Shown piece by piece: positions 1-4,484 of a stretch of DNA of 5,686 nt (positions are counted from its first letter, which is position 1; every line of letters begins with the position of its first letter). The stretch covers positions 1 to 5,686 of the forward strand of contig CAIYZX010000122.1 in the NCBI GenBank assembly GCA_903930745.1, given 5' to 3'. A model generated the notes under the pieces. It worked only from the letters and a program-made list of their open reading frames with translations. It searched no databases and was not told the origin of the DNA. The DNA comes from an uncultured Chloroflexota bacterium. GTDB lineage: Bacteria; Chloroflexota; Limnocylindria; Limnocylindrales; CSP1-4. Position numbers and translations under genes: made by a program.

Positions 1-1079
1 AGCACCGCGTACGGGCAGGCGGCCTGGTCCAGGAGATAGAGGATGGCGCTCCGGTTGCGCTCCGTCTGCGGGCCGATCCTGGAGTCGTCCGGGTAGTGGT
101 CGCCCCACACGGAGGGCGTCTCGGGCGGGTAGAGCTCGAAGGTGAAGCTGAAGATCCGGTGGACGCCGTACATCCAGTCGATCTGGTCCCCGTCGGTGAT
201 GTAGAGGTCCGAGGACTGCATCGGGCGGTAGCCGTTCCGCGCCGCCATCGCGCGGCCGAGCGCCGCGAAGGCGTTGCGGTCCAGGCGCGTCATGTCCGGG
301 GGCACATCGGACTTCGTGTAGCCGTAGGGCCAGAGGATGAGCTCGCCGTTGGTGTGCAGCGTGATGTGGGCGCGGATCTGCTGGACGCCGTTAACCACGC
401 GGCTGTTCACGAAGTCCCGAACCGCCCGAACCTCCGGGGCGGACCAGGCGCGGGGCCCGCGATACGTGATGTCCAGCCGGCGGCTGGAGCTGCCGTTGCA
501 GCAGCCCCACCGGTAGCCGTAGTTGCGGTTGAGATCCGTGAACATCGCCACGCCGGACGCCGTCCTCTGGAGGTTCTTGCGCCAGGCGCGGAACGGGGTG
601 CCGGTGAGGTCATAGCGCATGCCGTCCGGGTTGACGGCAAAGATGATGAAGGTCTCGCGCTCGTCCACGAGGCGCGTGGTCTCCTCGTCCGTGCCGTAGC
701 CGTCCGTCAGCCAGCGCAGGATCGCCAGCGCCTGCTCCGAGGTCAGGTGCTCGCGGGCGTGGTGGAGGGCGTCGATGAGGATCTCCGGCTCGTCCTCGTC
801 CACGGCCACGTTGTCGCTGATCTTGGCCATCAGGATCACGCGGCCCTGGTAGCTCCGGCCGATGGAGAAGACGCTCACGATGTCCGGGTGGTCCACGGCG
901 GCCTGGCGGACCTCGCCAACCAGCTCCGGCCAGTTGTGGTACCCGCTCCGGCTGGCCGGCCAGTCCGGCTCGGCGGCCAGTGCGGGCGCCGGGGCGATGT
1001 TCGCCACGAGGGCGAGCGCCAGTGCGGCGAGCGCGGCACGGGCGCGATGTGGGCGCGGGAGGTGGGGGATCGGACGCAT
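1..1079 (-). CDS. Secreted M14 zinc carboxypeptidase, carboxypeptidase T-like (C-terminus beyond window)
   Basis: Metallo-exopeptidase expected to be exported and to remove C-terminal amino acids from peptides. Read from the ATG at 1079, 359 complete codons are visible. Residues 1-35 form a signal peptide: Arg/His-rich start, Ala/Leu core, ALA before AEP. Every M14 landmark is present. Zinc ligands are H107 and E110 (HARE) and H242 (LHTNGE). Substrate-binding residues are R167 (RKN) and N184-R185 (NRN). The general base is E315 (FTFELYP). Y293 sits exactly 22 residues before E315, as Tyr248 does before Glu270 in pancreatic carboxypeptidase A. The stretch SSDLYITDGD through CPYAVL closely resembles the Thermoactinomyces enzyme (carboxypeptidase T) as remembered. 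D298, five residues after Y293, falls where that enzyme has its S1' acidic residue, which suggests broad specificity (inference). The catalytic domain is nearly complete at the window edge; a C-terminal extension may follow. The start is chosen for the signal peptide. AGGG directly abuts the ATG, so no well-spaced Shine-Dalgarno sequence is seen. Confidence 0.95.
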   Translation of the reverse strand, partial: MRPIPHLPRPHRARAALAALALALVANIAPAPALAAEPDWPASRSGYHNWPELVGEVRQAAVDHPDIVSVFSIGRSYQGRVILMAKISDNVAVDEDEPEILIDALHHAREHLTSEQALAILRWLTDGYGTDEETTRLVDERETFIIFAVNPDGMRYDLTGTPFRAWRKNLQRTASGVAMFTDLNRNYGYRWGCCNGSSSRRLDITYRGPRAWSAPEVRAVRDFVNSRVVNGVQQIRAHITLHTNGELILWPYGYTKSDVPPDMTRLDRNAFAALGRAMAARNGYRPMQSSDLYITDGDQIDWMYGVHRIFSFTFELYPPETPSVWGDHYPDDSRIGPQTERNRSAILYLLDQAACPYAV

Positions 1080-1090
1080 CCCTGTCAGGG
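1080..1090. repeat. Short palindrome CCCTGTCAGGG abutting the carboxypeptidase start codon
   Basis: An 11-bp perfect inverted repeat (CCCTG, T, CAGGG) lies directly upstream of the minus-strand ATG at 1079. It contains CTGTCA (1082-1087), the same hexamer that forms the arms of the larger palindrome at 1179-1202. It could be a second, weaker contact site for the adjacent MerR regulator, or it could be chance. Confidence 0.3.
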
Positions 1091-1141
1091 TGCCAGACCA
1101 GTGCCGGTGCGGGCAATGCGGCGTTCGGCGCATACCGGTGC

Positions 1142-1169
1142 GTTCTACTCGGCCGGATTCGTGCGCAAA
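1142..1169 (-). promoter_or_regulatory. Weak candidate promoter for the carboxypeptidase
   Basis: On the minus strand TTTGCG (1169-1164) and TAGAAC (1147-1142) are 16 nt apart. Both boxes match the consensus poorly. It is the best leftward promoter seen in the divergent intergenic region and would give a leader of about 55 nt. Treat it as a guess. Confidence 0.2.
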
Positions 1170-1177
1170 CTTCGGTC

Positions 1178-1206
1178 TTGACAGTGTTACGTCACGCTGT
1201 CATAAT
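1178..1206 (+). promoter_or_regulatory. Near-consensus sigma-70-type promoter of the MerR gene
   Basis: The -35 box TTGACA (1178-1183) is a perfect consensus match. The -10 box CATAAT (1201-1206) differs from TATAAT at one base. The spacer is the optimal 17 nt. Transcription should begin about 7 nt downstream, near 1213, which is the A of the MerR start codon. The stretch is visibly AT-richer than its surroundings. Classical MerR-activated promoters have 19-20-nt spacers, so this promoter should fire without help and is more likely repressed than activated by the regulator. Confidence 0.85.
1179..1202. promoter_or_regulatory. 24-bp palindromic operator over the MerR promoter
   Basis: TGACAG (1179-1184) and CTGTCA (1197-1202) are perfect inverted arms around a 12-nt core that is itself partly symmetric; 20 of 24 positions agree with the reverse complement. 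The element covers most of the -35 box, the whole spacer and the first bases of the -10 box, so a bound dimer would block RNA polymerase. The obvious ligand is the MerR-type protein encoded immediately downstream, giving negative autoregulation. Because the region is divergent, it might also affect the carboxypeptidase gene. Confidence 0.7.
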
Positions 1207-1212
1207 CTCGCC

Positions 1213-1878
1213 ATGCCTGATGACCCGTACTCCCTCGGAGACCTCGCCCGCCTGGCGGACGTGACACCGCGCACGATCCGCTACTACGTGGCGCAGGGGC
1301 TGCTGCCGTCTCCGGAGGCCGCCGGGCCAAGCACCCGGTACGGGGAGGGCCACCTCGCCAGGCTCCGCCTGATCAAGCGGCTCCAGCGGGAGCACCTGCC
1401 GCTCGCAGAGATCCGGGCGCGGCTGGAACAGATGCCGGACGAGGAGGTCATCGCCACGGTGACGTCCATGGGCGCGGCATCGTCCACGCCGGTCGCGGAC
1501 CGGTCTGAGGCACTGGACTTCGTCCGCTCGCTCATGCGGGATGCCGGCGTCCAGCCCCGGGTTCGTGAGCCCGTAGCTCCATATGACACGCCGTCGGCCG
1601 TTCCTGCACCTGCTGCGGCGGTGATGCCGCCGCTCGCTCGTCAGATGCCGTTGATGCGAAGGGAGTTCCTGGCCCCGGAACCGGAGGCCCTGTCCACGAG
1701 CACGGCGGCTGCCGTGTCGCCGTCATCCCTCGCGCGAACATCCCGCTCCCAGTGGGAGCGGATCCCCATCTCGCCGGACGTCGAGATCCACGTCCGCCGG
1801 CCCCTGGACCGGATGTCGATCAAGCGCGTGGACCGCCTGGAGCGGTTCGCCCGGGAGCTCTTCGAAGAAGAGCCCTAG
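1213..1878 (+). CDS. MerR-family transcriptional regulator with unusual C-terminal tail
   Basis: A 221-residue DNA-binding protein. Residues 6-25 (YSLGDLARLADVTPRTIRYY) are the MerR helix-turn-helix. The wing follows (QGLLPSP, then STRYGEGHLARL at 40-51), then a helix (LRLIKRLQREHLPLAEIRARL). The usual long dimerising coiled coil and Cys-containing effector loop are absent, so this is not a metal sensor of the MerR/CueR type. Residues about 115-178 are a Pro/Ala/Ser-rich, probably disordered linker. Residues 179-221 form a compact tail: Trp181, then PDVEIHVRRPL, then a charged amphipathic helix ending LFEEEP. This may bind a ligand, a partner or a second subunit. The ATG at 1213 coincides with the predicted transcription start and no Shine-Dalgarno sequence precedes it, so translation is probably leaderless. 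The frame is open upstream to 862, but those codons lie antisense to the carboxypeptidase and upstream of the promoter. The protein probably represses its own promoter and controls the VWA gene downstream. Confidence 0.9.
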   Translation: MPDDPYSLGDLARLADVTPRTIRYYVAQGLLPSPEAAGPSTRYGEGHLARLRLIKRLQREHLPLAEIRARLEQMPDEEVIATVTSMGAASSTPVADRSEALDFVRSLMRDAGVQPRVREPVAPYDTPSAVPAPAAAVMPPLARQMPLMRREFLAPEPEALSTSTAAAVSPSSLARTSRSQWERIPISPDVEIHVRRPLDRMSIKRVDRLERFARELFEEEP

Positions 1879-1880
1879 CC

Positions 1881-1898
1881 GCCGGCCGCAGCGCCGGC
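1881..1898 (+). terminator. Small GC hairpin after the MerR gene (possible attenuator)
   Basis: GCCGGC (1881-1886) can pair with GCCGGC (1893-1898) across a 6-nt loop, two bases after the MerR stop codon. No run of T follows, so it is at best a weak or partial terminator that could lower expression of the VWA gene relative to the regulator. Confidence 0.25.
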
Positions 1899-2014
1899 AC
1901 CCTGCACGACCACCGCCCATCACGTCTACACCAGAGCCAGCCCTGGTTCGGCCTGCCCGCGACCCACCTCGCCCGGCGCCACCAGCCCACCACCGCCTCA
2001 GATCCACAGTCCGC

Positions 2015-2027
2015 GTGACCCGGTCAC
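2015..2027. repeat. Inverted repeat GTGAC-CCG-GTCAC between the MerR and VWA genes
   Basis: Perfect 5-bp arms around CCG, about 50 nt upstream of the VWA start codon. GTGAC also occurs, as its complement, inside the core of the operator at 1179-1202. The element could be a second regulator contact or simply a small RNA hairpin. No convincing -35/-10 pair is visible in 1879-2075, so the VWA gene is probably read from the MerR promoter. Confidence 0.25.
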
Positions 2028-2046
2028 CGCGGGCCCAGCCTGCTCA

Positions 2047-2061
2047 TGCCCGGAACGGGCA
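2047..2061 (+). repeat. Hairpin TGCCCG-GAA-CGGGCA touching the VWA ribosome binding site
   Basis: Perfect 6-bp arms with a 3-nt loop. The last stem base (A2061) is also the first base of the purine-rich Shine-Dalgarno stretch AGAAGGAG. In mRNA this could protect the 5' side or modulate ribosome access. The RBS itself remains largely unpaired. Confidence 0.4.
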
Positions 2062-2068
2062 GAAGGAG
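2061..2068 (+). promoter_or_regulatory. Ribosome binding site that fixes the VWA start
   Basis: AGAAGGAG is a strong Shine-Dalgarno sequence ending 7 nt before the ATG at 2076. It rules out the in-frame ATG at 2046, which would add ten mostly basic residues and would place this RBS inside the coding sequence. Confidence 0.85.
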
Positions 2069-2075
2069 ACAGCGA

Positions 2076-3395
2076 ATGCACAAGCTCAACCACCTTCACC
2101 TCCCCGGCGGCGTCATCACCGCCCGCACGGATCGCCGCCTCGTCCGCGCGGCAGCTCGCAGCGAGCGATTCCTCGTCATCGACGTGACCGCCCCCACCGT
2201 TGAGCGGGATCCCAGCCGCTCGCGGCCGCCGGTCAACATCGCGTTCGTCCTGGACCGCTCCGGCTCCATGGGCGGGCGCGGCAAGATCGCACTGGCCAAG
2301 CAGGCCGTCCTGGAGGCCATCGCCCGGCTGGAGGACCGGGACCGGTTCTCCGTCGTGGTCTACGACAACGAGGTGGACGTGGTGGTCCCCGCCACGGAGG
2401 CCGGCGCCACGGCCCGCCGCGAGGCGGCCCAGCGGCTCGCCCGCATTGACGCCCGCGGCTCCACGGCCCTCCACGGCGGCTGGCTCGCCGGATGCGAGCA
2501 GGTTGCCAAGGGGCTCGCGAGCGAGGGGGTGAACCGGGCGCTCCTGCTCACGGACGGCCTCGCGAACGTGGGCCTCCGGGACCCGGACAAGCTCGCCGCT
2601 GAGGCTGCCAGGCTTCGCGCCCGGGGCATCGCCACCAGCACGCTCGGCGTGGGCACGGACTTCGACGAGGAGCTGCTCACCGCCATGGCGGACCAGGGCG
2701 GCGGCCATTTCTACTTCGCGGGTGATGTGGCGCAGATGCGCGACCACATCTCCAGCGAGGTGGGCGACACGCTGGACGTGGTGGCGCGTGACGTGGTGAT
2801 CCACGTCCGGGTCCCGGCCGGCGTGGACGTGGAGACCCTGTCGCCGTTCCGCATGGAGCGGGTCTCCGGCGGGGTGGAGATCCACCTGGGTGACCTCGTG
2901 TCCGGGCAGCAGGTGAGCATCGCGCTCATGCTGCGGCTGGCCACGGGCGTCATCGGTGCCGTCGTGGACGCCATCGTTGGCGGCCGTGACCGCGAGGGGT
3001 GGTTCACGCCCACGGCAGCGGGCGAGGGCGCCGAGGCCCGGGTCTCGTGGACCTACGCGGACCACGACGCCAACGATGTCCAGGAGCGGGACGTGGAGGT
3101 CACGCGCCTCGTCCAGCGCCTGGGCATGGAGGACTTCAAGCGCCGGTCCGTGCGGATGAACCGCGAGGGCCGGTACGCGGAGGCCCAGGCCGGCTTCGCC
3201 TCGATGAGCCGCGCCATCGCGGCGATGGCGGAGGGTGACGAGGAGCTCGCGGAGATGTCCCGCGAGGCCATGGAGTACTCCGCCCGGATGTCTGCGCCCA
3301 TGCCGGAGATGGCCCGCAAGCTGGAGTACGCCCGCTCGGCCAACGTGCTCCGGCAGCGGACGGAGGACGGCAAGGCTCGCAAGGGCGACGCGTGA
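2076..3395 (+). CDS. Cytoplasmic VWA-domain protein with intact MIDAS site
   Basis: A 439-residue protein whose von Willebrand factor A domain spans about residues 53-230. The metal-ion-dependent adhesion site is complete: D60-x-S62-x-S64 (VLDRSGSM), T130 (RGSTAL) and D160 (LLTDGLAN). It should bind Mg2+ or Mn2+ and through it an acidic group on a partner protein. The segment GVGTDFDEELL followed by GGGHFYFAGD is typical of the YfbK-like VWA proteins often annotated as 'Ca-activated chloride channel homologs'; that name is misleading here. Residues about 230-341 are predicted beta-rich. Residues 342-439 are helical, with a TPR-like pair around MNREGRYAEAQAGF. No signal peptide or membrane segment is present, so it acts in the cytoplasm, unlike many VWA proteins. 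The start is set by AGAAGGAG 7 nt upstream. It lies 197 nt after the MerR gene in the same direction and is the likely target of that regulator. Partner and function are unknown. Confidence 0.93.
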   Translation: MHKLNHLHLPGGVITARTDRRLVRAAARSERFLVIDVTAPTVERDPSRSRPPVNIAFVLDRSGSMGGRGKIALAKQAVLEAIARLEDRDRFSVVVYDNEVDVVVPATEAGATARREAAQRLARIDARGSTALHGGWLAGCEQVAKGLASEGVNRALLLTDGLANVGLRDPDKLAAEAARLRARGIATSTLGVGTDFDEELLTAMADQGGGHFYFAGDVAQMRDHISSEVGDTLDVVARDVVIHVRVPAGVDVETLSPFRMERVSGGVEIHLGDLVSGQQVSIALMLRLATGVIGAVVDAIVGGRDREGWFTPTAAGEGAEARVSWTYADHDANDVQERDVEVTRLVQRLGMEDFKRRSVRMNREGRYAEAQAGFASMSRAIAAMAEGDEELAEMSREAMEYSARMSAPMPEMARKLEYARSANVLRQRTEDGKARKGDA

Positions 3396-3468
3396 CCGTC
3401 GGCACGGGCCGCTGCCAAGGGGGGACTTGGGCCGGCTCGTGGTCGCCCTGACGGAGGGGAACGTGCGA

Positions 3469-3499
3469 AGGCCGGGGTCGCGTCGAGCGGCCCCGGCCT
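3469..3499 (+). terminator. Strong hairpin terminator downstream of the VWA gene
   Basis: AGGCCGGGGTCGC pairs with GCGGCCCCGGCCT as a 13-bp stem (one G-U pair) with loop GTCGA. It lies 73 nt past the VWA stop codon. Only scattered T residues follow (CGTCGTGTCTG), as is common for intrinsic terminators in GC-rich bacteria. It separates the MerR-VWA unit from the HAD-MFS unit. The rest of 3396-3614 holds no credible gene. Confidence 0.75.
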
Positions 3500-3600
3500 C
3501 GTCGTGTCTGCGAGGTTCGCCGCTTCACGGCATCCTGATGGGCGTGCTCCGAGAGGGCGCGTTGGCGGATGACGCCATGGTGGAGCTTGCCGGACCCCTG

Positions 3601-3606
3601 TAGGGT
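3601..3606 (+). promoter_or_regulatory. Possible -10 box of the HAD-MFS operon
   Basis: TAGGGT fits the loose TAnnnT pattern of GC-rich bacteria. It would place transcription start close to the ATG at 3615, implying a leaderless or near-leaderless message. No good -35 box is found at the right distance. A small inverted repeat (ACCC, 5 nt, GGGT; 3594-3606) overlaps it. Alternatively the AGGG here, 9 nt before the ATG, is simply the Shine-Dalgarno sequence. Confidence 0.3.
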
Positions 3607-3614
3607 CGTTCGCA

Positions 3615-4484
3615 ATGAACACCTCGGCCTCCCAGGGCGGGCGCATTCGGGCGCTGGCGCTCGACATCGACGGCACCCTGCTTGACCCCTCGCACCGCAT
3701 CCGGCCGGCGGTCCGCGATGCCGTTCGGCGGGTGGACGATGCCGGGGTCGCGGTGATCCTCGCGTCTGCGCGGTCCGTCAGCGCCATCCGGCCGCTCCAG
3801 GCCGAGCTGGGGATCGGGTGCAGGCTCATGGTGGCGTGCCAGGGAGGGATCTCCGTGCGGATCCTTCCGCCGGACGCCTCCAGGCCCGGCGTGGTTGCCT
3901 TCAGCGTCGTGGACTCCCACCCCCTGGCCACAGCGGATGCACTCGCCGTCCTTGACGTTGCGGCCAAGCGCAACCTCCCGGTCTCCTGGTTCGGATGGCT
4001 TAGGTGGATCGTGGAGCGGGGTGACGTGATGGCCTGGCGCGAAGCCAGGATTGTGGGCGACTGGCCGTCCGTGGTCCCTGACCTGCGGGAGATCGCGCAG
4101 GCGGAGCCCGCGTACAAGCTCACCGTGATGGCGCCCGCCGGGCGCGAGGCGGAGCTGGCCGCCGTGGCCACCGAGCTGCCCGCCGGTCTCCGCGGCGCCA
4201 TCTCGCGTGCGGACTACCTGGAGATCACGGACCGTTCCGTGTCCAAGGCATCGGCCCTCGCCGCCGTCCTCCGCCACCTGGGGCTGGAGCCCTCGCAGCT
4301 CGCGGCCGCCGGCGACGGCGCCAACGACGAGGAGATGCTCCGGCTCGCCGGTCACTCCATGGCCATGGGTCACGCGCCAGCCGCGCTCCGGGCGCTCGCC
4401 ACGTGGACCCTTCCCTCCAACGCCGAAGACGGTCTCGCTGCCGGCCTGGACCGGCTGTTCGCGGAAGGTCTGATCGATGGCTGA
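3615..4484 (+). CDS. Cof-type HAD-superfamily hydrolase (class IIB phosphatase)
   Basis: A 289-residue cytoplasmic Mg2+-dependent phosphatase, probably acting on a small sugar phosphate, FMN or similar metabolite. The HAD motifs are in order. Motif I is D17-I-D19-G-T, with D17 as nucleophile and D19 as acid/base. Motif II is S51 in ILASARS. Motif III is K211 in SVSKASAL. Motif IV is GDGANDEEM with D234 and D238 as metal ligands. Between motifs II and III, residues about 75-195 form the alpha/beta C2B cap that sets substrate choice. Length and the EIT-x-x-x-VSK-x-SAL segment fit the Cof/YbjI/YidA group. Motif II reads SAR where most relatives have TGR, so the usual glycine is missing. The cap contains a Trp-rich patch (SWFGWLRW, 124-131) that may line the substrate pocket. 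The stop codon overlaps the start of the MFS gene, so the two are translationally coupled. Substrate cannot be assigned from sequence. Confidence 0.93.
   Translation: MNTSASQGGRIRALALDIDGTLLDPSHRIRPAVRDAVRRVDDAGVAVILASARSVSAIRPLQAELGIGCRLMVACQGGISVRILPPDASRPGVVAFSVVDSHPLATADALAVLDVAAKRNLPVSWFGWLRWIVERGDVMAWREARIVGDWPSVVPDLREIAQAEPAYKLTVMAPAGREAELAAVATELPAGLRGAISRADYLEITDRSVSKASALAAVLRHLGLEPSQLAAAGDGANDEEMLRLAGHSMAMGHAPAALRALATWTLPSNAEDGLAAGLDRLFAEGLIDG
4463..4468 (+). promoter_or_regulatory. Ribosome binding site of the MFS gene inside the HAD gene
   Basis: GGAAGG lies 8 nt before the ATG at 4477, within the last codons of the HAD gene. It supports 4477 as the start over the in-frame ATG at 4495, which has no purine-rich leader. 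Confidence 0.7.

Noticed and set aside
96..1181. 361-codon plus-strand open frame opposite the carboxypeptidase
   Set aside because: The minus strand here encodes a complete M14 active site with exact residue spacing. The plus-strand translation is Val/Arg/His-rich without recognisable domains, a GC-rich shadow frame.
862..1212. Upstream in-frame extension of the MerR gene to an ATG at 862
   Set aside because: It would lie antisense to the carboxypeptidase and upstream of the TTGACA/CATAAT promoter. MerR proteins start just before the helix-turn-helix, as the 1213 start gives.
1998..3065. 355-codon minus-strand open frame opposite the VWA gene
   Set aside because: Its translation is low-complexity and has no domain, while the opposite strand encodes a full MIDAS-containing VWA protein with a strong RBS.
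3415..3430. CCAAG-GGGGGA-CTTGG hairpin just after the VWA stop
   Set aside because: The stem is only 5 bp and no T-run follows. The hairpin at 3469-3499 is far stronger and a better terminator.
3235..3603. 122-codon frame filling the gap between the VWA and HAD genes
   Set aside because: It begins out of frame inside the VWA gene, crosses the terminator hairpin, has no RBS and shows no recognisable motif.
3053..4201. 382-codon minus-strand open frame across the VWA end and HAD gene
   Set aside because: It runs antisense to two recognised genes and through the terminator hairpin. Composition is Arg/Ser/Pro-rich, typical of a shadow frame.
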